From an uncultured Spirochaetaceae bacterium (lineage in GTDB: Bacteria; Spirochaetota; Spirochaetia; Sphaerochaetales; Sphaerochaetaceae), in NCBI GenBank assembly GCA_944390725.1, contig CALXQU010000011.1, positions 20,369 to 84,368 on the forward strand: 64,000 nucleotides of DNA, read 5' to 3'. The notes beneath the pieces are model-generated. The model was not told the DNA's origin and searched no databases. It was given only the letters and a program-made list of their open reading frames with translations. Position numbers and translations under genes: made by a program. This document shows positions 25,380 to 34,063 of this stretch, in pieces (position 1 is the stretch's first letter; every line of letters begins with the position of its first letter).

Positions 25380-26198
25380 GTGTTCGCGATACTCAAAGGG
25401 CTCGATGCCGCCGAGGTGGCGCGCATCCTGGTGGAAATAGGATTGCTGAGTTTCGTGCTCTACAGGATCTACATCGCCATCGCGGATACGAAAGCGACGG
25501 AAATCATCGCCATAGTCTTCGCCATAGCGCTGGTATACCTGCTTTCCGCCGTCTTCTCGCTTGAGGTCATCACCTATCTGATAAAGGTGTTCATCATCCC
25601 GTTCCTGATGCTGCTCTGCGTGTTCTACCACCCTGAGCTGAGGCGTGCCTTCTCGAATTCATTCATGAAGAAGACGAGGCTCTTCCGCATCGGCGGGCAG
25701 ACGACGAGCGACCAGGTCGATTCGATCCTCAATGCCTGCAATATACTCGTGGAGAAGAAGAGGGGAGCCCTGATCGTCTTCCCGCGCCATACCGATATCC
25801 AGTCGATACTCGATTCGGGCACGAAGCTCAATGCTGACCTCTCTTCCACGCTGCTGCTGACGATATTCGACCACGATACCCCGCTCCATGACGGCGCCGC
25901 CGTCATCTCGGGAGGGCGCATCGCCTTTGCGGCCTGCTATCTCCCCCTTTCCGAGCAGAAGGGCATCAAGGCGACATTCGGCACCAGGCACAGGGCTGCG
26001 CTCGGCCTGGCGGAGGAATCCGATGCCATCATACTCGTCGTATCGGAGGAGACGGGAGCCATATCTCTGGCCTACAATGCCAATATCTACTACAACCTGT
26101 CCAATGCGACGATAAAGAGGACATTGCTCTCGCTCTTCAGCTATAAGGACGTACTGCCGGAGACGGCAGCCAAGGAGGGGCAGAATGAAGCAGAATAA
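25380..26198 (+). CDS. cdaA: diadenylate cyclase CdaA
   Basis: A 272-residue membrane-bound enzyme that makes cyclic di-AMP from two ATP. Three N-terminal transmembrane helices span about residues 12-85. The DAC domain follows, with the catalytic DGAAVI and the ATP-binding GTRHRAALG. Cyclic di-AMP controls potassium, osmotic balance and wall integrity. The GTG start has an AAGGAGG site upstream. The stop overlaps the YbbR-domain gene by 14 bp, the common cdaA-cdaR arrangement; the glmM gene often found next to it is absent. Confidence 0.95.
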   Translation: MFAILKGLDAAEVARILVEIGLLSFVLYRIYIAIADTKATEIIAIVFAIALVYLLSAVFSLEVITYLIKVFIIPFLMLLCVFYHPELRRAFSNSFMKKTRLFRIGGQTTSDQVDSILNACNILVEKKRGALIVFPRHTDIQSILDSGTKLNADLSSTLLLTIFDHDTPLHDGAAVISGGRIAFAACYLPLSEQKGIKATFGTRHRAALGLAEESDAIILVVSEETGAISLAYNANIYYNLSNATIKRTLLSLFSYKDVLPETAAKEGQNEAE

Positions 26199-26583
26199 GG
26201 TCTTTGCATCGCTCCTTTCCAACTGGATCCCCAAGATACTCTCGCTGGCTATTGCGGTATTCATCGTCATAGCGGTGCGGTTCCTCAATATAAACGACAG
26301 GATCGTGACGCTTCCGCTGGAGGTCGCCCTGCCGGAGGCGCTTGCCCCCGCATCCCTGGTCCCCGATACCGTCGATGTGGCAATAACGGGGCCCGATTCG
26401 ATCATCTACCTCGTCAATCCCGATGAGATAAAGGCCTATGCGGATTTCTCGGAAGTGGATGAGCCCGGCATCGCCAGGGTGCCTGTGATGCTTGAATACG
26501 ACCATGATATCTTCACATCGGACGGGCTTGCCGTATCGGCATCGCCATCCACGGTGAGGATCCTCTTCGAGACGCCGGTATGA
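26185..26583 (+). CDS. short YbbR-domain protein (CdaR-like)
   Basis: A 132-residue protein with one N-terminal transmembrane helix (residues 13-34, WIPKILSLAIAVFIVIAV) and a single extracytoplasmic YbbR domain (LPLEVALPEALAPASLVPDTVDVAITGP...). Bacillus CdaR regulates CdaA activity and has several YbbR repeats. Here there is only one, so this is a minimal version. It overlaps cdaA by 14 bp and acpS by 4 bp. Its role as CdaA regulator is inferred from domain and position. Confidence 0.85.
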   Translation: MKQNKVFASLLSNWIPKILSLAIAVFIVIAVRFLNINDRIVTLPLEVALPEALAPASLVPDTVDVAITGPDSIIYLVNPDEIKAYADFSEVDEPGIARVPVMLEYDHDIFTSDGLAVSASPSTVRILFETPV

Positions 26584-26924
26584 TCCGCGGCATCGGCGTC
26601 GACATAGTCCGCTGCTCGCGCATGGAGGGGAAGGAGCGTCGCTTCTATGAGCGCTTCCTTTCCGCTGAGGAGCTGCGCCATGAGGTGACTGCCGAGTATG
26701 CGGCATCGCGCTTCGCTGCCAAGGAGGCATTCTCGAAGGCGCTCGGCACAGGCATCCGCGGCTTCTCGATGAAGGAGGTGTCGGTGGTGTGCGATGACCT
26801 CGGCTGCCCTTCCTTCCGGCTTGAAGGGAATGCAGAGGCGCTGGCGAGGGGCCTTGCCCTCCATCTCTCCATCTCGCATGAGAGGGAGTATGCCGTGGCT
26901 ATGGTGGTGGCTGATGAGGTCTGA
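26580..26924 (+). CDS. acpS: holo-[acyl-carrier-protein] synthase
   Basis: A 114-residue phosphopantetheinyl transferase that activates acyl carrier protein for fatty acid synthesis. The metal-binding GIGVDIV (residues 4-10) and SRFAAKEAFSKALGTG are intact, and the C-terminal LSISHEREYAVAMVV is typical. It overlaps the YbbR gene by ATGA and the probable truA start by 11 bp. Confidence 0.95.
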   Translation: MIRGIGVDIVRCSRMEGKERRFYERFLSAEELRHEVTAEYAASRFAAKEAFSKALGTGIRGFSMKEVSVVCDDLGCPSFRLEGNAEALARGLALHLSISHEREYAVAMVVADEV

Positions 26925-27792
26925 CTGGAGGAGGCCGTCCAGCTGGGATGGGCCCGCGGATGGCGAGAGGCGCATCATGATGTTCGTCTCATACGACGGT
27001 TCCTGCTTCCATGGCTGGCAGAGCCAGGGCGATGGATGCGCCGTGCAGGACGAGCTGTCCCGCGTGCTCTCGGAGCTGGCAGGGGATGGGCGGATGGTAT
27101 ATGGATCAGGACGCACCGATGCCGGCGTCCATGCGCTCAGGCAGGGCTGCCATTTCGACACGCCGCTGGACATAGATCCGCATAAGTACGCCGTCATATT
27201 CAATACGAAGCTGCCCAGATCGATACGCGTGCTCTCTGCGGAGGAGGCCCCTGCAGGCTTCCATGCGAGGTTCTCGACCCAGTCAAGGGAGTACTGGTAT
27301 CTGGCCAAGCGCGGATGCGATATGCTCCCGTTCGATGCCAGGCACATCACGCAGATGAAGAGGATGCCCGACATCTCCGTCCTGAACGGCTATGCGGAGC
27401 TGCTTGCCGGAACCCATGACTTCACGACATTCGCCTCTGCGAAGGATGTATCGCTCTCCAGGTTCCGCGATATCTACGTCTCGCGCTGGGATACCATAAG
27501 GGATGCATATGGCTATGAGGTCCTGCGCTACCGCGTCGCAGGCAATGCGTTCCTGTACCATCAGGTGCGGAGCATGGCAGGCACCATGCTTGAGGCGGAG
27601 GCCAAGGGTGAGGCGCCGGATGCCTTCCGTGCCAGGCTCGAGGCGAGGGACCGCTCGATGGCGCTGAAGACGGCGCCTTCCGATGGCCTATATCTGGCGG
27701 ATGTCAGCTATGATAGCGGGAAGTACGGTTGGTTCGAGGAGGAATATGCAGGGAAAAGCCGAACGCAGCTACCTGATGCAGCTGGTCGATGA
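26914..27792 (+). CDS. truA: tRNA pseudouridine synthase A
   Basis: A 292-residue enzyme that makes pseudouridine at positions 38-40 of tRNA anticodon arms. The family N-terminus FVSYDGSCFHGWQSQ is followed by the catalytic loop GSGRTDAGVHALRQ (active Asp) and, toward the end, NAFLYHQVRSMAGTMLE. The start is taken at ATG 26914, inside acpS. A shorter start at 26977 (ATGATG, with GCGAGAGG upstream) would put the methionine directly before the conserved strand and is about equally likely. Confidence 0.93.
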   Translation: MRSDWRRPSSWDGPADGERRIMMFVSYDGSCFHGWQSQGDGCAVQDELSRVLSELAGDGRMVYGSGRTDAGVHALRQGCHFDTPLDIDPHKYAVIFNTKLPRSIRVLSAEEAPAGFHARFSTQSREYWYLAKRGCDMLPFDARHITQMKRMPDISVLNGYAELLAGTHDFTTFASAKDVSLSRFRDIYVSRWDTIRDAYGYEVLRYRVAGNAFLYHQVRSMAGTMLEAEAKGEAPDAFRARLEARDRSMALKTAPSDGLYLADVSYDSGKYGWFEEEYAGKSRTQLPDAAGR

Positions 27793-28411
27793 TGCCGAGC
27801 GCATCGTGATGTCCGATCCCCTCGGGGAGGAGATCCCGCCGGCCACGTATGCCCTTGATGGCAGCGGGAAGGAGAAGGATGGAGCCGATGGGTTCTACCG
27901 TGCCATAGCCTCCTGCCACTCATGCAGGCTCTGCTATGCCCGCGAGGTCTTCGCCTATCCGATAGTGAGGAAGGAGCCCCGCGTCCTCTTCATCGTGGAG
28001 AATCCGGAGGGGAAGACAATCCTGGACGGCAGCTCGCTGGAGACGTTCCGCGCCTTCTGGAAGGACAGCCTCCGCCTGGGCGAGGGCGAATGGGCGCTCA
28101 CGTCGCTTATCAAATGCCCCGGGGGATGGGACCCGTCATGCGCCGATGCATGCAGGCAGTATATGCGCAGCGAGCTTTCCTCAATCGCTCCCAGGGCAAT
28201 CGTGCTGATGGGGATGAACGGGGCCCGCTACATGCTCGGCGAGCGCGGGACCGATGATGCGTATCTCGGCAGGAGGTTCATCGTGAACCATATCCCGCTG
28301 TATGTCACCTATTCCCCTGCCGAATACCGTGCCGACAGGAGCCTGAGGACGAGGATCTGGGACAACCTCCTCTTCATCAGGAAAGAGCTGGGGCTCGATG
28401 CTGTACGCTGA
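27746..28411 (+). CDS. divergent uracil-DNA glycosylase-superfamily protein
   Basis: A 221-residue protein resembling family 4 uracil-DNA glycosylases. CHSCRLC near residue 54 gives the first cysteines of an iron-sulfur cluster. LIKCPGGWDPSCADACRQY corresponds to the K-C-x-P-x(n)-P-x(n)-C region that completes it, and RAIVLMGMNGARYMLG matches the following strand-helix. The catalytic motif GEAPG is replaced by ENPEG and the HPS motif appears as YSPAEY, so activity may be altered or lost. The ATG at 27746 has a GAGGAGG site and overlaps truA by 47 bp. It overlaps priA by 14 bp. The operon position suggests a repair or nucleic-acid role; this is inference. Confidence 0.7.
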   Translation: MQGKAERSYLMQLVDDAERIVMSDPLGEEIPPATYALDGSGKEKDGADGFYRAIASCHSCRLCYAREVFAYPIVRKEPRVLFIVENPEGKTILDGSSLETFRAFWKDSLRLGEGEWALTSLIKCPGGWDPSCADACRQYMRSELSSIAPRAIVLMGMNGARYMLGERGTDDAYLGRRFIVNHIPLYVTYSPAEYRADRSLRTRIWDNLLFIRKELGLDAVR

Positions 28412-30356
28412 TGTGCTCCTGGCAGTGCCTGTAGAGGAGGCATGGTCGTATTCCGTGCCCGAGCCGCTCGAGGGGAGCGTCTCCTTCGGCAAGCGCGTGA
28501 TCGTCCCCTTCGGCAGGAGGAAGATGACGGGCTTCGTCATCTCCGTCTCCCAGGATAAGCCGGAAGGGGATTACGAGGTCAGGGCCATCGAGCGCGTGAT
28601 CGACAAGGAGCCGGTATTCACCGAAGAGCTCCTGGGGATTGCGGGGTGGATGCACAGGATGTACTTCTCTGCCACCGGCATGTGCCTTTCCGCGATGATA
28701 CCATCGGGCAGGAGGGAGAGCGAGGCCGATCCCTTCTATGAGCCGGCATCGTTCAGGGCCATAGAGCATCTTTCGCGCTCGCAGGAGGAGGCCCTAGCGG
28801 AGATAAGGTCCGGCAGGAGCCGCATCTACTACCTTTTCGGCATCACGGGCTCCGGCAAGAGCGAGGTGTACCTGCGCAGGGCTGAGGATATCATCAGCGA
28901 GGGCGGACAGGTCCTGTACATGGTGCCGGAGATCACCCTCACCGAGCAGCTCTCCGATGAGGTCTATGAGCGCTTCCATGGCCGCGTGGCCATCCTGCAC
29001 TCAGGGCTTACCCCTTCCCAGCGCCTCAAGGCATGGCGGGAAGCGGCAGCCGGGGATGTCGACCTCGTCATCGGGGCCAGGAGCAGCGTCTTCGCGCCGT
29101 TCAGGAACCTGCGCCTGATAATCCTCGATGAGGAGCATGAGACATCATATAAGGCCGGGAGCGCACCGCGCTATCATGCCAGGCAGGTGGCGCAGTACAG
29201 GGCAGCGGAGCTGGGTGCCGAGTTCATCATGGGTTCCGCGACGCCGTCGCTTGAGGCCTGGAAGATGATGTCCGAGCACCAGATCTACCGCATCGACCTG
29301 CCTGAGAGGGTCGGCAACGGGCGCTATCCCGAGATAAGGGTCGTCAGCATGCTGAAGTCAAGGAGGAACATATCGCCGGAGCTGGAGAGGGAGATGCGGA
29401 GGACGCTGGCGGAAGGGAAGACCGTCCTGCTGTTCCTCAACAGGCGCGGATACACATACGGCTATTCCTGCGCCGTCTGCGGCCATGTCATCACCTGCCC
29501 CAACTGCTCTGTGGCCATGACCTACCATAAGAAGGACAACAGGCTGGTATGCCATACATGCGGCTATACGTCGCCTGCAGTCAGGGTCTGCCCCGAGTGC
29601 GGCTCCTATGACCTTGTCCCCCGCGGCTTCGGCACCGAGAACATCGAGGAGGAGGCAAGGGCATTGTTCCCCTCTGCCCGCATCGCCAGGCTCGATGCGG
29701 ATTCCGCCTCCTCTAAGGACAGGATTCATCAGGTCCTGCAGGATTTCAGGGAAGGCTCGATAGATATCCTCCTGGGGACCCAGATGATTGCCAAGGGACT
29801 CAATTTCCCCCTTGTGTCGCTTGTCGGCGTGCTCAATGCCGATTCGACGCTGATGCTGCCTGACTTCCGCGCCTCGGAGCGTACCTTCGACCTCCTCCAC
29901 CAGGTAGCAGGCAGGGCGGGGCGCTACCGCGATGACGGCCTGGTGATCATCCAGACCACGCAGCCGCTGGCGCCTGCTGTCTCCGCGGCTTCATGCAATG
30001 ATTTGGAGTGGTTCTATCGCGAGGAGATGAAGCTGCGGAAGGAGACGATGTTCCCGCCGTTCTCGCGCCTGATAGACCTGACCATACGCGGGCGCAGCGA
30101 GGAGCTGACGCGCAGCAAGGCGGAGGAGCTGGAGGCGCTGGCTGTCTCGATCGCGGGTGATGATGCTGGCCTGGAGGTGTTCTCCGCCTCTCCCTGCCCT
30201 GTCGAGAAGGCCGCCATGTATTACCGCTACCATGTCCTGCTGAGGTCGGGGAATATCTCAAGGCTGCTGTATTTCGCCCAGCTCGTGCTTTCCCGCTTCA
30301 CCGTGCCATCATCCATGTACCTCGAGGTCGATACCGATCCTGTCTCGCTGATGTGA
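28398..30356 (+). CDS. priA: primosomal protein N' (replication restart helicase PriA)
   Basis: A 652-residue superfamily 2 helicase that reloads the replisome at stalled forks. Visible are the N-terminal DNA-binding domain (YADVLLAVPVEEAWSYSVPE), Walker A GITGSGKSEVY, motif II LDEEHETSYK, and an insert with eight cysteines in CxxC pairs (CAVCGHVITCPNC ... CHTCGY ... CPECGSYDL) that binds two zinc ions. DILLGTQMIAKGLNFP and HQVAGRAGRY complete the helicase core. Length is slightly short for the family (about 730). It overlaps the upstream UDG-like gene by 14 bp. Confidence 0.96.
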   Translation: MLYADVLLAVPVEEAWSYSVPEPLEGSVSFGKRVIVPFGRRKMTGFVISVSQDKPEGDYEVRAIERVIDKEPVFTEELLGIAGWMHRMYFSATGMCLSAMIPSGRRESEADPFYEPASFRAIEHLSRSQEEALAEIRSGRSRIYYLFGITGSGKSEVYLRRAEDIISEGGQVLYMVPEITLTEQLSDEVYERFHGRVAILHSGLTPSQRLKAWREAAAGDVDLVIGARSSVFAPFRNLRLIILDEEHETSYKAGSAPRYHARQVAQYRAAELGAEFIMGSATPSLEAWKMMSEHQIYRIDLPERVGNGRYPEIRVVSMLKSRRNISPELEREMRRTLAEGKTVLLFLNRRGYTYGYSCAVCGHVITCPNCSVAMTYHKKDNRLVCHTCGYTSPAVRVCPECGSYDLVPRGFGTENIEEEARALFPSARIARLDADSASSKDRIHQVLQDFREGSIDILLGTQMIAKGLNFPLVSLVGVLNADSTLMLPDFRASERTFDLLHQVAGRAGRYRDDGLVIIQTTQPLAPAVSAASCNDLEWFYREEMKLRKETMFPPFSRLIDLTIRGRSEELTRSKAEELEALAVSIAGDDAGLEVFSASPCPVEKAAMYYRYHVLLRSGNISRLLYFAQLVLSRFTVPSSMYLEVDTDPVSLM

Positions 30357-30395
30357 CATGGCAGCCGCCTTTTGCCGTAAGGATGCAGGCAAGAG

Positions 30396-30424
30396 TTGAC
30401 CGTTCAATGACTTATATCCTAAAT
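30396..30424 (+). promoter_or_regulatory. promoter of the def-fmt transcript, leaderless arrangement
   Basis: TTGACC (30396-30401) and CTAAAT (30419-30424) are exactly 17 bp apart. The -10 ends seven bases before the def ATG at 30432, so the mRNA would begin at the start codon. This splits the long gene run after priA. Confidence 0.55.
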
Positions 30425-30431
30425 TTAAGGC

Positions 30432-30944
30432 ATGTTGGATATCTGTACATTAGGAGATGAGGTGCTCCGCGAGGAGTGCAGCGATATAAAGGCATTCGAT
30501 TCGGCCCTGAGGATGCTTGCCGATGCGATGATGGAGACCCTCAGGGAAGCCGATGGCGTAGGGCTTGCGGGCCCGCAGGTCGGCGTGCCGGAGAAGATCT
30601 TCGTCACGCTGGTGCCAAATGATGAGCCAAGGGTGTTCATAAATCCCGAGATCATCGAGACGAGCATCGAGACAGGCCCGTATGAGGAAGGCTGCCTCTC
30701 GATTCCCGGCATGTATCATGAGGTCATCAGGCCCAGGCGGATCAGGATCCAGGCCTTCGATGCCGACGGCAAGGCCTTCACGCTCGATGCCGATGGCCTG
30801 CTTGCAAGGGCGATACAGCATGAGAATGACCATCTCCATGGCAAGCTTTACATAGATTACCTGCCGGAAGGCGAGAGGGAGAAGCTCCTCAGGCTCTATG
30901 AGAAGAAGAGCAAGGCCAGAAGGAACAGGAAAAGGAAGGTCTGA
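30432..30944 (+). CDS. def: peptide deformylase
   Basis: A 170-residue metalloenzyme that removes the formyl group from new proteins. All three motifs are present: GVGLAGPQVG (residues 45-54), EEGCLSIPG with the metal-binding Cys, and QHENDHLHG with the HExxH ligands. The C-terminal tail is strongly basic (KKSKARRNRKRKV), which may help ribosome binding. The stop is directly followed by the fmt start. Confidence 0.96.
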   Translation: MLDICTLGDEVLREECSDIKAFDSALRMLADAMMETLREADGVGLAGPQVGVPEKIFVTLVPNDEPRVFINPEIIETSIETGPYEEGCLSIPGMYHEVIRPRRIRIQAFDADGKAFTLDADGLLARAIQHENDHLHGKLYIDYLPEGEREKLLRLYEKKSKARRNRKRKV

Positions 30945-31865
30945 TTGAGGATCCTATACGCAGCAACCGGTGATATCGCGGTACCGCTTCTCGGGCAGCT
31001 GGCTGCCGAAGGGCTTGTAGGTGCCGTCCTGACTGCCCCCGATGCCCCTGGCAGGAGGGGGAAGTCGCTTGTCCCCAGCCCTGTGAAGGTGAAGGCCCTG
31101 GAGCTGGGCATACCGGTCATGCAGCCGGAGACGCTGCGTACGGAGGCCCGTGCCGAGGCTGCCTCATTCAGCTGCGACACGCTGCTCTCGTTCTGCTATG
31201 GGAAGATATTCGGCCCGCGCTTCCTGGCCATGTTCGGCAGGAAGCTGAATGTCCATCCGTCCATCCTGCCGCGCTACCGCGGATGCTCTCCCATATATGC
31301 TGCCATCAGGGCAGGCGACAGCGAGACGGGCATCACGCTGCAGGAGATTGCCGAGGGCGTCGATGAGGGCGATATCTACGGCTGCCTCCCGATTGCGCTT
31401 GATGGCACGGAGACCCAGGAGAGCCTTGAGGCGAAGGTTGCCAGCCTTGCTCCCGGCTTCGTCTCCGCCATGCTGGCAAGCCTCCCCGATCCGCGGCCGC
31501 AGGAAGGCGATCCTTCCTATTCCGGATTCATCGCCAAGGAGGATGGCAGGATAGATTTCTCAGCGCCTGCCGCGGAGATCCATGCGCAGATCCGCGCATG
31601 CTATCCATGGCCGAAGGCATATGCCATGCTTGATGGCGCGCCGCTCTATCTGACTGGCGTCTACGGCTCCGTGGCAGATGTCCATGGGCCGGCCTGCGAG
31701 GCTCCTGGCACCATCGTGGCCCTGGAGAAGGGGAAGGGGCTGAAGGTCGCTGCCGGCGATGGGTATGTCTATGTAAGCAGGGTGCTTCCTCCCATGCGCA
31801 AGGAGATGGATGCAGCCTCATTCGTGAATGGCTCCAGGGATGCCATAGGGAAGGTGCTCTCATGA
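30945..31865 (+). CDS. fmt: methionyl-tRNA formyltransferase
   Basis: A 306-residue enzyme that formylates initiator Met-tRNA. The N-terminal formyltransferase domain starts RILYAATGDIAVPLL, and the family SLLP signature appears as HPSILPRYRGCSPIYAAI, followed by GITLQEIAEGVDEGDI. The C-terminal domain has IRACYPWPKAYA. The start is TTG at 30945, immediately after the def stop. def-fmt pairing is classic, and the initiator tRNA gene lies at 63.1 kb. Confidence 0.95.
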   Translation: MRILYAATGDIAVPLLGQLAAEGLVGAVLTAPDAPGRRGKSLVPSPVKVKALELGIPVMQPETLRTEARAEAASFSCDTLLSFCYGKIFGPRFLAMFGRKLNVHPSILPRYRGCSPIYAAIRAGDSETGITLQEIAEGVDEGDIYGCLPIALDGTETQESLEAKVASLAPGFVSAMLASLPDPRPQEGDPSYSGFIAKEDGRIDFSAPAAEIHAQIRACYPWPKAYAMLDGAPLYLTGVYGSVADVHGPACEAPGTIVALEKGKGLKVAAGDGYVYVSRVLPPMRKEMDAASFVNGSRDAIGKVLS

Positions 31866-34063
31866 TCCGGAAGGCTATTGCCCTGCTGCTGGCCATGCTT
31901 GCCATTGCTGCGCCAGCCTTCGCATCTGATGATGACCCGGTATTCGCCCTTGTCCTCTCCGGCGGCGGCGCCAGGGGGCTTACGCACATAGCGGCGATAC
32001 AGGAGCTTGATAGGCGGGGAATCGTCCCTGACCTCGTGGTCGGTACCAGCATGGGCGCGCTTGTCGGGGCGCTCTATGCCGCCGGGTATGATGGCGATGC
32101 GATGGAGGATGTCGCGCTCCATGCGGATCTCTACGATGCTGTCTTCTCCATGCCGCCGATGCGTACGGTGGGTACCATACAGAGCGCATTCGAGACGGAG
32201 CCTGGCAACCTGCTGCGCGTGGAGATCGGCAAGAAGGGCCTTGGCTCACAGCTCGGCATCCTCGATGATATGAAGGTGAACGGCCTCATCATGCGGCTTT
32301 TCTCGAAGATCATCTCCATTGATGATTTCGATGATCTCCCCATACCGTACAGGGCCATCGGCACAGATATCGCGAACAACAGGACGATAGTCTTCGGCTC
32401 AGGCTCGTTCTTCAATGCCGTGCGTTCATCGATGGCGATTCCCGTCGTCTTCGCACCGGTGATCCTTGAGGATGGCTCCGTAGTGGTCGATGGCGGGGTG
32501 ACGGCCAATCTCCCCGTCAAGATAGCCAGGCAGCTGGGGGCTGACTATATACTGGCAATCGACTGCAATGACTCCCTGAAGCGCTATGATGACGAGGATG
32601 AGGCAAGCGCGCTCCCGGAGAGCCTCTCCGGCTTTGCCATGCAGCTGATAGACACCCTTGCATCCGCCGACACCTCGGAGGATGCGCTCGAGGCCGACTG
32701 GCTTGTCTCGCCGGACTACAGGGATTTCTCCACCTTCGACTTCGCCGGCATCCCCCGCATACTCGCGGACTCCAAGGCCGCCATCGCCTCCGATGAGGTG
32801 CAGGCCGTGTTCGATGATATGGAAGCTGTCCTCGCTCCCTATATGGATGATATGCATTACATCCATTACGACGAGCTGCCTGTCCCTCTCATCGGCGATG
32901 TCGTCTCCGAGGGCATCTCAGGCTACTATGATAACGTATTCGACTCATATGCCGGGCGCCCCCTCGATTACGATACGCTGACGGAGCTGGAGTCGCTTCT
33001 CGAGCGCATACGCCGCCATGAGGGCCTTGCGGAGGTCAGCTACAGGGTGATAGGCGATGAGATCCATATAAAGGGGACTTCCTATCCGCTCCTCTCCGGC
33101 TTCCTCTCGCTGGGGCTCAGCGGCGGGATAGGCGTGCGCTACGATGGCAATGAGACGTTCTTCGCATACACCCCTGAGTTCTCGGTGCAGACGCAGCTGG
33201 GCCTCACTTCATCGCTCTACGGTACCCTGGGGGTCTCCGTCGGTGAGGGAATCGGCATCAACTCCGGCCTTACGGTGCCTATATTGGATACGGCGTTCTT
33301 CTATCTGGATCTCGACCTCAGCTACGGGCAGCTCTCATCGATATCGATACCGGGTACGGCGAATTCCGCATACGGCAGGGATGTCGGCCTGTCTTTCGAT
33401 ATGGGAATCGGGTATGTCTATTCCAACAACATCAGGCTGGACATACTGCTCGGCGTGGATTATGCATATCTTTCCGGCACGATGCCTGCCAATGCCGATA
33501 CGGTGCCTATCCCCCGTGTCCACAATGCCTATCCGTACTGCGGGATCGGCTTCGTCTATGACATATATGATGGCGGCAATGCCGCTGATGACGGATTCGA
33601 GACCGAGGTGAGGCTGACGATCGGCGGCGACTTCCCTGACAACATGCTCTCGTATTCGCTGGACTGGGAGTTCTTCGGCATCTACGGGCCTTCCGACAAG
33701 GTGAAGTTCTTCATGGACGGGGCTATCTCTGCCGTCAGGAGGCCATGGTACCTCTCTTCCGCCTTCCGCGTGATGACGACAGGGCTCAAGACGGTGGATT
33801 ACCTTTATCTGCTCCTTGGGGTGCGCGTGCCGCTGCCAGCTTCCACGTTCATAGATATCGGGGCATATGCCGAGGGATACAGCAGCCTCCACCCGTCATC
33901 GGCATGGGAATACGATACCTCCCTGATCCCGTTCGCGACCATAGATGGCTATGATGTCGGTGGATGCCTCTCAGGCGGCATCATCACGACATTCGGCACC
34001 ATCAAGGCGACGCTCTATGTCTCTGCCAAGCCCCGTGTCTCCTTCATGCTCGAGATCCTCTGA
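31862..34063 (+). CDS. patatin-like phospholipase with POTRA and barrel (type Vd autotransporter)
   Basis: A 733-residue outer membrane protein. A signal peptide (residues 1-22) precedes a patatin lipase domain with oxyanion loop SGGGARG (33-39), nucleophile elbow GTSMG (Ser63) and catalytic Asp in VDGGVTANLP near residue 210. A POTRA-like domain (about 335-415; LDYDTLTELESLLERIRR ... EVSYRV) leads into a C-terminal barrel of about 320 residues rich in alternating aromatic/Gly strands. This order is that of PlpD and FplA, the type Vd secretion class, where the lipase is moved to the surface by its own barrel. It could cleave host or prey phospholipids. The start overlaps the fmt stop by ATGA and the stop overlaps the radical SAM gene start by one base. 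Confidence 0.9.
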   Translation: MIRKAIALLLAMLAIAAPAFASDDDPVFALVLSGGGARGLTHIAAIQELDRRGIVPDLVVGTSMGALVGALYAAGYDGDAMEDVALHADLYDAVFSMPPMRTVGTIQSAFETEPGNLLRVEIGKKGLGSQLGILDDMKVNGLIMRLFSKIISIDDFDDLPIPYRAIGTDIANNRTIVFGSGSFFNAVRSSMAIPVVFAPVILEDGSVVVDGGVTANLPVKIARQLGADYILAIDCNDSLKRYDDEDEASALPESLSGFAMQLIDTLASADTSEDALEADWLVSPDYRDFSTFDFAGIPRILADSKAAIASDEVQAVFDDMEAVLAPYMDDMHYIHYDELPVPLIGDVVSEGISGYYDNVFDSYAGRPLDYDTLTELESLLERIRRHEGLAEVSYRVIGDEIHIKGTSYPLLSGFLSLGLSGGIGVRYDGNETFFAYTPEFSVQTQLGLTSSLYGTLGVSVGEGIGINSGLTVPILDTAFFYLDLDLSYGQLSSISIPGTANSAYGRDVGLSFDMGIGYVYSNNIRLDILLGVDYAYLSGTMPANADTVPIPRVHNAYPYCGIGFVYDIYDGGNAADDGFETEVRLTIGGDFPDNMLSYSLDWEFFGIYGPSDKVKFFMDGAISAVRRPWYLSSAFRVMTTGLKTVDYLYLLLGVRVPLPASTFIDIGAYAEGYSSLHPSSAWEYDTSLIPFATIDGYDVGGCLSGGIITTFGTIKATLYVSAKPRVSFMLEIL

